Assembly (NCBI GenBank): GCA_002490635.1 | Contig: DKUJ01000002.1 | Span: forward strand, 1-39,529 | Origin: Porphyromonadaceae bacterium UBA7207 | GTDB taxonomy: Bacteria > Bacteroidota > Bacteroidia > Bacteroidales > Muribaculaceae | Reading direction: 5' to 3' | Length of the DNA stretch: 39,529 bases | In this document: positions 1-6,945 of the stretch, piece after piece | Layout of the letters: every line of letters begins with the position of its first letter | How positions within the stretch are numbered: the stretch's first letter is position 1 | The notes under the pieces: model-generated | Databases searched by the model: none | Told to the model about the DNA's origin: nothing | Seen by the model: only the letters and a program-made list of their open reading frames with translations | Made by a program: the position numbers and the translations under genes

Positions 1-76
1 TGGTGCCGACAGAGGGAGTCGAACCCCCAACCTACTGATTACAAGTCAGTTGCGCTGCCAGTTACGCTATGTCGGC
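1..76 (-). tRNA. tRNA-Thr (anticodon TGT)
   Basis: Read on the minus strand this folds as a complete cloverleaf. The 7-bp acceptor stem is GCCGACA/TGTCGGC, the discriminator is A and the CCA is encoded at 3-1. The anticodon loop CTTGTAA lies in a CTGA/TCAG stem and the T-loop TTCGACT is present. It lies 8 bp downstream of tRNA-Val and is probably co-transcribed with it. The gene ends at the window edge. Confidence 0.95.
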
Positions 77-84
77 AAAAAAAA

Positions 85-161
85 TGGTGGGCGATATAGG
101 ACTCGAACCTATGACCCCCTGCTTGTAAGGCAGGTGCTCTAACCAACTGAGCTAATCGCCC
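85..161 (-). tRNA. tRNA-Val (anticodon TAC)
   Basis: This is a minus-strand cloverleaf with acceptor stem GGGCGAT/ATCGCCC, discriminator A and encoded CCA. The anticodon loop is CTTACAA, giving TAC, and the T-loop is TTCGAGT. It is the first gene of a Val-Thr pair. The AT-rich stretch immediately upstream on the minus strand (162-333) must carry its promoter. Confidence 0.95.
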
Positions 162-333
162 GAAATTTTTCTCTGAACAAGATAAAGTATACCAACTAAG
201 TATTTAATTGTCAACTATTTTTTTTATTTTTTCGATATTTAATAATAAGTTTCCTATTATTTGTTCTAGAACATATATATTATATGTAAATATTTAAAAT
301 AATTCAATACATATTTAGAACATTTTGGCAAAT
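162..333. other. AT-rich intergenic spacer between two tRNA pairs
   Basis: About 170 bases of strongly AT-rich sequence lie in a GC-rich window, with no open reading frame of note. On the minus strand it lies upstream of the Val-Thr tRNA pair. A TATACTTTA stretch about 20-30 bases before tRNA-Val loosely resembles the Bacteroidota -7 element TAnnTTTG, but the match is imperfect and I do not call it as a promoter. Confidence 0.6.
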
Positions 334-358
334 AAAAAAAAGTCTTTTTCAAGACTTT
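334..358 (-). terminator. Intrinsic terminator after the Ser-fMet-Asp tRNA operon
   Basis: The arms AAAGTCTT (339-346) and AAGACTTT (351-358) form a perfect 8-bp stem with a 4-base loop. Read on the minus strand the stem runs straight into a T-tract (334-341 as A on the plus strand). It lies 12 bases after the 3' end of tRNA-Asp, the last gene of that operon. Confidence 0.8.
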
Positions 359-369
359 AATATTCAAAA

Positions 370-446
370 TGGCGGTCCGTACGGGATTCGAACCCGTGAT
401 CTTCTGCGTGACAGGCAGACGTCATAGGCCTCTAGACTAACGGACC
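370..446 (-). tRNA. tRNA-Asp (anticodon GTC)
   Basis: This is a minus-strand cloverleaf with acceptor stem GGTCCGT/ACGGACC, discriminator G as usual for tRNA-Asp, and encoded CCA at 372-370. The anticodon loop is CTGTCAC and the T-loop is TTCGAAT. It is separated from tRNA-fMet by 2 bases and is followed by an intrinsic terminator. Confidence 0.95.
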
Positions 447-448
447 AA

Positions 449-525
<77 letters not shown>

Positions 526-542
526 ATATATAAAAAACTAAA

Positions 543-630
543 TGGCGGAGAAAGAGGGATTCGAACCCCCGGAACCTCTCAGTTCAACGGTTTTCAAGAC
601 CGCCGCAATCGACCACTCTGCCATCTCTCC
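543..630 (-). tRNA. tRNA-Ser (anticodon TGA)
   Basis: This 88-base class II tRNA lies on the minus strand. Its acceptor stem starts GGAGAGA, the anticodon loop is CTTGAAA (TGA), and a long variable arm precedes the T-loop TTCGAAT. The discriminator is G and CCA is encoded. It is the first tRNA after the promoter at 670-701. Confidence 0.95.
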
Positions 631-634
631 TTGT

Positions 635-653
635 AGCCGGCCAATGGCCGGCT
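635..653. repeat. GC-rich hairpin between promoter and tRNA-Ser
   Basis: The arms AGCCGGCC (635-642) and GGCCGGCT (646-653) are perfect inverted repeats with a 3-base loop. On the minus strand the hairpin lies inside the predicted pre-tRNA leader, 4 bases before the tRNA-Ser 5' end. It also lies downstream of the GntR gene, so it could help end that unit. No T-tract follows on either strand. Confidence 0.55.
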
Positions 654-669
654 CTCAAGTTTTCTGGTG

Positions 670-701
670 CAAAAATAGCGTTTTTTTACAACAGCGGCAA
701 A
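670..701 (-). promoter_or_regulatory. Bacteroidota-type promoter of tRNA Ser-fMet-Asp
   Basis: On the minus strand TTTG (701-698) is followed by 20 bases and then TATTTTTG (677-670). This matches the Bacteroidota housekeeping sigma consensus TTTG-N19ish-TAnnTTTG. Predicted transcription would start near 664, about 34 bases before tRNA-Ser. Confidence 0.7.
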
Positions 702-744
702 AAAACTTTTCGGTTGTGCCGGATTGTGTTGTGAATCTTATGAT

Positions 745-1122
745 TTACAAGCTTTTCACTTTATGTTCCCATTCCCGGTACTCGCCCACGATTTCATCGA
801 TGGTGATTCCCAGGCTTGCCATCCGGCTGAATATTTCGGGCATGGTGTCGACAAAGAATTCCTGCCTGTTCTTCTGCTGCACCAGCCGTGGAGCGTTGTC
901 GGCAAGGAAGAAGCCCATGCCGCGTCGTGGTGTAATGAGTCCTTGCTGTTGCAACTCGTCGAATGCTTTAAGCACTGTGTGGCTGTTAACTCCCATTCCC
1001 ACAGCAAGCTCGCGGACCGAAGGTATCTTTTCTCCCGGGAGCCATTGCCCTTTGAGAATAAGAGCGCAGGCATAGTCCACAATCTGACGGTATATAGGCC
1101 TGTCTGTTCTGAACTCGCTCAT
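745..1122 (-). CDS. GntR-family regulator, YtrA-like
   Basis: This 125-residue protein has an N-terminal winged helix-turn-helix of the GntR type: 'PIYRQIVDYA' near residues 9-18, 'GEKIPSVRELA' near 30-40, then the recognition helix and 'GLITPRRGMGFF' in the wing. Only about 50 residues follow the DNA-binding domain, which is typical of the short YtrA subfamily. YtrA members usually repress the ABC transporter encoded with them. The start overlaps the upstream membrane-protein gene by ATGA (1122-1119). It is the last gene of the unit, so autoregulation of ABC ATPase, membrane protein and regulator together is likely but inferred. Confidence 0.85.
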   Translation of the reverse strand: MSEFRTDRPIYRQIVDYACALILKGQWLPGEKIPSVRELAVGMGVNSHTVLKAFDELQQQGLITPRRGMGFFLADNAPRLVQQKNRQEFFVDTMPEIFSRMASLGITIDEIVGEYREWEHKVKSL

Positions 1123-1922
1123 TCCTGCCTGTTTTTTATCAGGTAAACCGACCAGCCAAGCAACACCAGAATCAAAAGCACCAATGCCGCCTCATACCAT
1201 GGGGTGATGCTGTTGACATAATTGATTATCCCGTTTACCTGAATTTTACCTTCGTCTCCGTCTGTGGTCACAACGTTGTCGGCAATATGCATCGCGGCCA
1301 TGATTCCATACACCAGACCGGCAACAAAAAGCATGAATTTCGTTGCCAGCAGAGCGACGATGCCCATGGAAAAGCGATTGTGGCGGCTCATCTCCACAGC
1401 CCACAGCACAGCGGAGCAGGTGAACACGCTGGTTAATATATTTATGGTTCTGGAACTGGTCCACAGGTCATTTATACTCAATTCAACCTGTTCCATCAAC
1501 CGTATCATCATGGCATGCATTCCCGCATCGACGTTCGCGCTATCGGTGAATATCGAAGCCACTCCCATACTGGCATACCACACAGCGGCAAGGAACAGCG
1601 GGACCAGTACCAGAGAGTAACCCAGAGCTACCAGAGCTTTCTCCTGCCAGGTGGCCGGAAGCGCTGTGGCCAGCCAGCGACGGCGACACATGGCGAACAG
1701 CAGCGGTCCGCAGTAGTAGGGCAATTCGGCCAGCCCGGTGCCGAAAGAGTATGCCGGAAGAAACGGTCCTTCAAGGAAAGATTTGAAAGACATTCCCCAC
1801 AATGCGATGAGATACCCGACCACTACCACCGCTGCGGATATCGAGAGCTGGATTGCTATGCCACGGCTGTAGAAACGGAACAGCCAGGCGACACGCTGCA
1901 TTGAAATTACGTTTTCGTTCAT
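1119..1922 (-). CDS. Integral membrane protein, putative ABC transporter permease
   Basis: The protein has about 267 residues and roughly five or six hydrophobic helices: near the N-terminus (the 'VVVVGYLIALWG' region), two or three in the middle, and a final helix near 'VLLILVLLGWSVYLI'. It has no recognisable enzymatic motif. Its position between an ABC ATPase and a YtrA-like regulator suggests it is the membrane partner of the ATPase. I prefer the ATG at 1922, four bases after the ATPase stop. An in-frame ATG at 1952 would overlap the ATPase gene by 26 bases. The substrate is unknown; related units respond to cell-envelope stress in Firmicutes, which need not hold here. Confidence 0.75.
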   Translation of the reverse strand: MNENVISMQRVAWLFRFYSRGIAIQLSISAAVVVVGYLIALWGMSFKSFLEGPFLPAYSFGTGLAELPYYCGPLLFAMCRRRWLATALPATWQEKALVALGYSLVLVPLFLAAVWYASMGVASIFTDSANVDAGMHAMMIRLMEQVELSINDLWTSSRTINILTSVFTCSAVLWAVEMSRHNRFSMGIVALLATKFMLFVAGLVYGIMAAMHIADNVVTTDGDEGKIQVNGIINYVNSITPWYEAALVLLILVLLGWSVYLIKNRQE

Positions 1923-1926
1923 CACA

Positions 1927-2757
1927 TCATATAGTATTGAGCTGTTTAACAATCTCCTGACAGCGGTCGCTCATCAGGGCTGTATAGAGAACTTCGTAGT
2001 CGATTGCCGTAGGACAGTCTCCTGCCGGTACTATGGAGCGTACGCGCGCGCCGTCGGCCAGCGCGAAAAGCGCGTCGGGAGCCGATTCGTAGCCTTCCAC
2101 GAACGCGAGCTTTTCCATTATCGACTCCAGCGACATGCACACGGGCATATGGCCGCGCCTGAGCACCATAAGATTCTCGTACAGGTTCTCCAGATCGGCG
2201 ATGCTGTGGGTGGCCACAATCACGGTCTGCTCTTCGGACACGCATGCCGACATCATCTGCCGCATCTGGTGTCTGGCGGCTATGTCGAGGCCGTTGGCCG
2301 GTTCGTCAAACAGCAGAAAAGGAGTACGCAGCGAAAGCGCGTAGGCAATCATGGACTTGTGCTTGTTGCCCAGCGAGAGGTTCTTGTAGCGTTCGTGGCC
2401 GGTGAGGCCGAAGCGCTGGAGATTGTCGTCGAGCATGGCGCTGTCGAATGTGGGATAGAAGGGTGCATGCGCTCCGGCAAGATTCCTGATGCTCGGCAGA
2501 GGAAGCTGGTAGTCGTCGGGAACGAAGAACACCCGGCTCAGGAACTGCGGCGTGCGGCGGCGAGGCTCTTCGCCTTCGAAATCTATTATTCCCTCCTGCG
2601 GATATAGCATGCCCGAGAGCAGACGCAGAAGTGTGGTCTTGCCGGCTCCGTTCTGCCCAAGAAGAAGGGTGAAGCCCTTGGGCAAGGTTCCGCTGACATT
2701 GTCGAGAGCTTTTACTCCACGACGATAGCTGTAGCTTAGATTATCGATTCGCAACAT
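1927..2757 (-). CDS. ABC transporter ATP-binding protein, YtrB-like
   Basis: This ATPase subunit of about 276 residues presumably energises the membrane protein encoded next. Walker A is GQNGAGKTT (residues 34-42), Walker B with D-loop is 'FLLFDEPANGLD', and the H-loop histidine lies in 'VATHS'. The signature motif is degenerate, reading 'LSLGNKHK' instead of LSGGQ, as in several YtrB-like and exporter ATPases. An in-frame ATG exists at 2877, but it lies at or before the predicted transcription start and would add 40 low-complexity residues, so I chose the ATG at 2757, where the domain begins. The C-terminal 70 residues after the ABC core have no recognised domain. Confidence 0.85.
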   Translation of the reverse strand: MLRIDNLSYSYRRGVKALDNVSGTLPKGFTLLLGQNGAGKTTLLRLLSGMLYPQEGIIDFEGEEPRRRTPQFLSRVFFVPDDYQLPLPSIRNLAGAHAPFYPTFDSAMLDDNLQRFGLTGHERYKNLSLGNKHKSMIAYALSLRTPFLLFDEPANGLDIAARHQMRQMMSACVSEEQTVIVATHSIADLENLYENLMVLRRGHMPVCMSLESIMEKLAFVEGYESAPDALFALADGARVRSIVPAGDCPTAIDYEVLYTALMSDRCQEIVKQLNTI

Positions 2758-2879
2758 GGTCAGATCAGTATTACAATCAATAGAATCGTGAGGGTGGTTA
2801 CAATTATTTCTTCCATAGGATGCAGGTGGGTTGGTTGCGGTGTTGTCGTGTTTTGGTGTTGTAGTCATATACAACACTG

Positions 2880-2909
2880 CAAAAGTAGATATATTTTTTC
2901 AAAAACAAA
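2880..2909 (-). promoter_or_regulatory. Promoter of the ABC/membrane/GntR unit
   Basis: On the minus strand TTTG (2909-2906) is followed by 18 bases and TACTTTTG (2887-2880). This fits the Bacteroidota consensus. A start near 2873 leaves a leader of about 115 bases before the ATG at 2757, room enough for a GntR operator, though I see no clear palindrome. Confidence 0.6.
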
Positions 2910-2941
2910 ATTTCCGGGCAAAAAAATTCACAAATTCTGCC

Positions 2942-2949
2942 TAACTTTG
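2942..2949 (+). promoter_or_regulatory. -7 promoter element upstream of pyrB
   Basis: TAACTTTG matches TAnnTTTG exactly and lies 33 bases before the pyrB ATG. No good TTTG occurs at the usual distance upstream, so only the -7 half is supported. It is divergent from the ABC-unit promoter. Confidence 0.5.
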
Positions 2950-2981
2950 CATTATCCAAACCAACCGAAACAATCAAGGCT

Positions 2982-3902
2982 ATGAACCAGGGGAGTCTTG
3001 TCTCTATCGACGACATAAGCAAAGAGCAGATACTCGATTTGCTCGACCGCGCAGCCTACTTTGAAGCCCATCCCAACAGCAAACTACTGGATGGCAAAGT
3101 GGTGGCCACTTTATTCTTTGAACCCAGCACCCGCACGCGACTCAGCTTCGAGACTGCCGTGAACCGTCTCGGAGGCAGGGTTATAGGCTTCTCCGATGCC
3201 GCCACAAGCAGCACGTCCAAAGGAGAGACACTCAAAGACACCATAAAGATGGTGTCCAACTACGCCGACCTCATAGTAATGCGCCACCATCTCGAAGGCG
3301 CGGCACGATATGCCACCGAGGTTACCGACGTTCCCATCGTCAATGCCGGCGACGGCGCCAACCAGCACCCCTCGCAGACAATGCTCGACCTTTACTCAAT
3401 TGTAAAGACTCAGGGAAGGCTCGAGAATCTTACCATAACAATGGTCGGCGACCTCAAATACGGACGCACGGTGCACAGCCTGCTCATGGCCATGCGCTAT
3501 TTCAATCCGCGCTTCCGTTTCGTTTCATCGCCCGAGCTGGAAATGCCGCGCGAATACATCGAGATATGCCGCGACCTCGGAATCGAATACACCGAACACC
3601 GCGATTTCTCGCCCGAGGTGATCAACAGCAGCGACATTATATATATGACCCGCGTGCAGCGCGAACGGTTCTCCGACCCCATGGAATATGAAAAGGTGAA
3701 AAACCTCTACAGCCTGCGGCGCGACATGCTCGGGAACACACGGCCCGGCATGCGCATCCTTCATCCGCTTCCAAGGGTGAACGAAATCGACCGCGACGTC
3801 GACGACTGCCCGCAGGCATATTATTTCGAACAGGCCCGCAACGGCGTTTTCGCACGCCAGGCAATAATTACCCGCGCACTTAACATAGACCCTACCCGAT
3901 GA
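2982..3902 (+). CDS. pyrB: Aspartate carbamoyltransferase, catalytic subunit
   Basis: This enzyme condenses carbamoyl phosphate with L-aspartate to N-carbamoylaspartate, the committed step of pyrimidine synthesis. The 306-residue length is normal for the family. Diagnostic motifs are STRTR for carbamoyl phosphate (residues 49-53), 'MRHHLEG', 'GDGANQHPSQTMLDL', and 'HPLPRVNEID' near the C-terminus. The stop overlaps the pyrI start by ATGA, giving tight translational coupling with the regulatory subunit. A -7 promoter element lies just upstream, so this appears to be the first gene of a long plus-strand run. Confidence 0.97.
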   Translation: MNQGSLVSIDDISKEQILDLLDRAAYFEAHPNSKLLDGKVVATLFFEPSTRTRLSFETAVNRLGGRVIGFSDAATSSTSKGETLKDTIKMVSNYADLIVMRHHLEGAARYATEVTDVPIVNAGDGANQHPSQTMLDLYSIVKTQGRLENLTITMVGDLKYGRTVHSLLMAMRYFNPRFRFVSSPELEMPREYIEICRDLGIEYTEHRDFSPEVINSSDIIYMTRVQRERFSDPMEYEKVKNLYSLRRDMLGNTRPGMRILHPLPRVNEIDRDVDDCPQAYYFEQARNGVFARQAIITRALNIDPTR

Positions 3903-4363
3903 GCCAGCAGAAAACAGAGCTTGCCGTGGCCGCACTCCGCAACGGCACCGTAATCGACCACATACCCTGCGAAGCCGTGTACAAGGCTGTGCGCATACTA
4001 CGCCTCGAAGACGCCGGCACTGCCGTGACCATAGGCAACAACCTCCCAAGCGACCGAATGGGCCGCAAAGGCATCATCAAGGTAGCCGACCGTTTTTTCG
4101 ACGAATCCGACCTCGACAGGATAGCCATCATAGCCCCCACGGCCGTGGTGAACATAATCGAGGATTATAAAGTGGTGGAAAAGCGCCAGGTGCAGCTGCC
4201 GCAGACGATAAAAGGCATCGTCCACTGCTCCAACCCCAAATGCATCACCAACAACGAACCCATGGAAACATGCTTCGAAGTGGTGTCCACCAATCCCACA
4301 CGCCTGCGCTGCCGATACTGCAACCGCACCATCGGTGGCGTAGAGGCCGAGATAGCACAATGA
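3899..4363 (+). CDS. pyrI: Aspartate carbamoyltransferase, regulatory subunit
   Basis: This is the 154-residue regulatory chain that binds nucleotide effectors and assembles with PyrB into the allosteric holoenzyme. The N-terminal allosteric domain is followed by the zinc domain with all four cysteines, C110, C115, C138 and C141. The length equals that of the E. coli chain. The gene overlaps pyrB by 4 bases upstream and the flavin reductase by 4 bases downstream, so the three are almost certainly co-transcribed. Sensitivity to CTP or ATP is expected from the family, not shown by the sequence. Confidence 0.97.
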   Translation: MSQQKTELAVAALRNGTVIDHIPCEAVYKAVRILRLEDAGTAVTIGNNLPSDRMGRKGIIKVADRFFDESDLDRIAIIAPTAVVNIIEDYKVVEKRQVQLPQTIKGIVHCSNPKCITNNEPMETCFEVVSTNPTRLRCRYCNRTIGGVEAEIAQ

Positions 4364-4935
4364 AGCTGGACTGGAAGCCCGGCACACTCCTCTACCCGCT
4401 GCCGGCCGTTCTGGTGAGCTGCGCCCACAACGGGCGCGACAATCTGCTCACTGTGGCATGGACGGGAACGGTGTGTACCGACCCTCCCATGCTGTACATC
4501 TCCGTGCGGCCCGGACGCTTCTCCTACAGCCTTATCGCCGAAAGCGGCGAATTCACCGTAAATCTCACAACGGCAGCCATGGCTCGTGCCACCGACCTCT
4601 GCGGAGTCATATCCGGCGCCGACACCGACAAATGGCAGGCCTCGGGCCTGCACCGGGCGCCGGGGCATGCCGTAGGCTGCCCGGCGGTGGAGGAATCGCC
4701 GCTGTCGCTGGAATGCAAGGTGGGAAAAGTGCTCGAGCTCGGCACCCACCACATGTTCCTGGCCCGTGTGGCCAATGTGCAGGCCGACAGTGCCTACATG
4801 GACCCCGACGGACGCTTCGACCTGGCCCGTGCCGGGCTGCTCAACTACTCCCACGGTCACTATTACTGCCAGGGGCGCCCTCTTGGGCACTTCGGTTTCT
4901 CGGTTCGCAAGCCGGGAACCAAACACAGAAAATGA
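4360..4935 (+). CDS. Flavin reductase-like, FMN-binding domain protein
   Basis: This 191-residue protein has the split-barrel fold of the flavin reductase/DIM6-NTAB family. Features include 'PLPAVLVSC' at the start, 'VAWTGTVCTDPPMLYISVRP' near residues 30-50, 'GEFTVNL' and a conserved 'HHMFLARV' strand. Such proteins bind FMN and often reduce flavin with NAD(P)H, but many members have no known substrate. The start chosen is the ATG at 4360, which overlaps the pyrI stop as ATGA; an in-frame upstream ATG at 4240 would run through pyrI and is not credible. Co-transcription with pyrBI and glyA does not by itself explain its role. Confidence 0.85.
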   Translation: MKLDWKPGTLLYPLPAVLVSCAHNGRDNLLTVAWTGTVCTDPPMLYISVRPGRFSYSLIAESGEFTVNLTTAAMARATDLCGVISGADTDKWQASGLHRAPGHAVGCPAVEESPLSLECKVGKVLELGTHHMFLARVANVQADSAYMDPDGRFDLARAGLLNYSHGHYYCQGRPLGHFGFSVRKPGTKHRK

Positions 4936-4957
4936 ACCCAACTAACCCTATGATAAT

Positions 4958-6238
4958 ATGAAGGACGACGCAATTTTCGACCTCATCGCCGCCGAACACC
5001 GGCGCCAGAAAGACGGCATTGAACTAATCGCTTCCGAAAACTACGTGAGCGACCAGGTGATGCGCGCCATGGGCTCGTGTCTCACAAACAAATACGCCGA
5101 GGGCTATCCCGGCCGACGCTACTACGGCGGATGCCAGGTAGTGGACCAGGTGGAGGACTTCGCCCGCGAACGCGTGAAACGCCTTTTTGGCGCCGAATAC
5201 GCCAACGTACAGCCACACTCGGGAGCACAGGCCAACATGGCCGTGTTCATGGCCTGCCTCAAACCCGGCGACAAGTTCATCGGCCTGAACCTTAGCCACG
5301 GCGGCCATCTGAGCCACGGCAGCCCCGTGAACTTCTCCGGACTGGTGTTCAACGCCCTGGAATACAACGTGGATGCAGAAACCGGACGTATCGACTATGA
5401 TGCCTTCGAAGAAACATGCCTGCGCGAACGCCCCAAACTGATTATCGGCGGCGCAAGCGCCTATTCCCGCGACTGGGACTACGCCCGCATGCGTGCCGTG
5501 GCAGACAGAATCGGCGCCATCTTCATGGTAGACATGGCCCATCCCGCCGGTCTCATCGCCGCCGGTCTGCTGGAGAACCCGCTGCCCTACGCCCACATCG
5601 TAACCTCCACCACCCACAAGACCCTCCGCGGACCACGCGGCGGCATAATTCTCATGGGTAAGGATTTCGACAATCCCTGGGGAAAGACCACTCCCAAAGG
5701 CGAAATACGCAAAATGTCGTCGCTTCTGGACTCCGCCGTATTCCCCGGAGTGCAGGGAGGCCCGCTGGAACACGTAATCGCCGCCAAAGCCGTGGCTTTC
5801 CAGGAAGCTCTCCAGCCGCAGTTCACGGAATACCAGAAGCAGGTGAAAGCCAATGCCACCGCCCTGGCAGGAGCCATGGCCGACATGGGATACAAAATCG
5901 TAAGCGGAGGCACCGACAACCACTGCATCCTGGTGGATCTGCGCACCAAATTCCCTGAACTCACCGGCAAAGTGGCCGAGAAAGTCCTTGTCGAAGCCGA
6001 CATCACCGCCAACAAGAACATGGTGCCTTTCGACAGCCGTTCGCCGTTCCTGACATCGGGTATCCGCCTGGGTACACCGGCAATCACCACACGTGGCCTT
6101 ACCGAGGAATACATGGGACAGATTGCCGAGATGATAGACTCCGTTCTATCCCACGCCGACAATCCCGCAGGCATCGCCGCCGTGCGCGAGAAAGTGAACG
6201 AACTCATGGGCGAACGCCCCATATTCGCCTGGGACTGA
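4958..6238 (+). CDS. glyA: Serine hydroxymethyltransferase
   Basis: This PLP enzyme interconverts serine and glycine while loading tetrahydrofolate with a one-carbon unit used for purines, thymidylate and methionine. The 426-residue length is typical. Visible motifs are 'ELIASENYVS' (22-31), 'YAEGYPGRRYYGG' (46-58), 'VDMAHPAGL' (191-199), and the PLP-lysine motif with K221 in 'TSTTHKTLRGPRGG'. The gene starts 22 bases after the flavin reductase and is followed within 8 bases by ispD. Confidence 0.97.
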   Translation: MKDDAIFDLIAAEHRRQKDGIELIASENYVSDQVMRAMGSCLTNKYAEGYPGRRYYGGCQVVDQVEDFARERVKRLFGAEYANVQPHSGAQANMAVFMACLKPGDKFIGLNLSHGGHLSHGSPVNFSGLVFNALEYNVDAETGRIDYDAFEETCLRERPKLIIGGASAYSRDWDYARMRAVADRIGAIFMVDMAHPAGLIAAGLLENPLPYAHIVTSTTHKTLRGPRGGIILMGKDFDNPWGKTTPKGEIRKMSSLLDSAVFPGVQGGPLEHVIAAKAVAFQEALQPQFTEYQKQVKANATALAGAMADMGYKIVSGGTDNHCILVDLRTKFPELTGKVAEKVLVEADITANKNMVPFDSRSPFLTSGIRLGTPAITTRGLTEEYMGQIAEMIDSVLSHADNPAGIAAVREKVNELMGERPIFAWD

Positions 6239-6246
6239 TACTGTCA

Positions 6247-6945
6247 ATGGATATCGCAACGGTGATTGTCGCCGCCGGTTCAGGCTCGCGCTTCGGTGGT
6301 TCGCTGCCGAAGCAGTTCCTCATGCTGGAAGGCAAACCTGTGCTCTGCCACAGCATCGACACTTTCCGCGGCACATTCCCCGAGGCTCCGATAGTGCTGG
6401 TGCTTTCCGACGAAGGACGCCTCTGGTGGGATGAATTCTGCCGGACCACAGGATACATATCGCCTGTGGTAGCCCCCGGCGGTGCCACACGTGCCGACTC
6501 TGTACTCTCCGGCATCGCGGCACTCGAGAAAACCACCGACAACACCGATACCATTGTGATGATACACGACGGTGCGCGGCCTCTGGCCACGCACCGTCTT
6601 CTGCTCTCGCTCGCCGAAGCCGCCTCCGCTCCCGGCGCCGACGGAGCCGTTCCTGCCGCACCCATGGCCGACTCTATGGTCAGCATCGCTGCCGACGGCA
6701 CCATATCCTGCCCGCAGCGTTCCGGGTTCCGGCGTGTACAGACACCTCAGGTGTTCAAGCTTGCCAGGCTTCTGCATGCACACCGTGCGGTGGCCGACCA
6801 CGCCGCCTTCACCGATGACCTTTCGGTAATGATAGCGGCCGGCCACAGCGCCATACGCCTCGTGGACTCCGACGACACCAATCTGAAAATTACCACACCC
6901 GCCGACCTCCGCACCGCGCAAGCCATTATCCAAAGCCGCAGCTGA
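6247..6945 (+). CDS. ispD: 2-C-methyl-D-erythritol 4-phosphate cytidylyltransferase
   Basis: IspD joins MEP and CTP to form CDP-methylerythritol in the non-mevalonate isoprenoid pathway. The 232 residues start with the nucleotide-binding signature 'VIVAAGSGSRFGG' followed by 'PKQFL', and contain 'IHDGARPL' in the middle and 'ITTPADL' near the end. These are diagnostic for IspD rather than other nucleotidyltransferases. The stop codon shares its A with the recG start (TGATG at 6943-6947). Confidence 0.95.
   Translation: MDIATVIVAAGSGSRFGGSLPKQFLMLEGKPVLCHSIDTFRGTFPEAPIVLVLSDEGRLWWDEFCRTTGYISPVVAPGGATRADSVLSGIAALEKTTDNTDTIVMIHDGARPLATHRLLLSLAEAASAPGADGAVPAAPMADSMVSIAADGTISCPQRSGFRRVQTPQVFKLARLLHAHRAVADHAAFTDDLSVMIAAGHSAIRLVDSDDTNLKITTPADLRTAQAIIQSRS

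Noticed and set aside
2758..2877. Forty-codon N-terminal extension of the ABC ATPase
   Set aside because: It begins next to the predicted transcription start, is low complexity, and the ABC domain starts exactly at the ATG at 2757.
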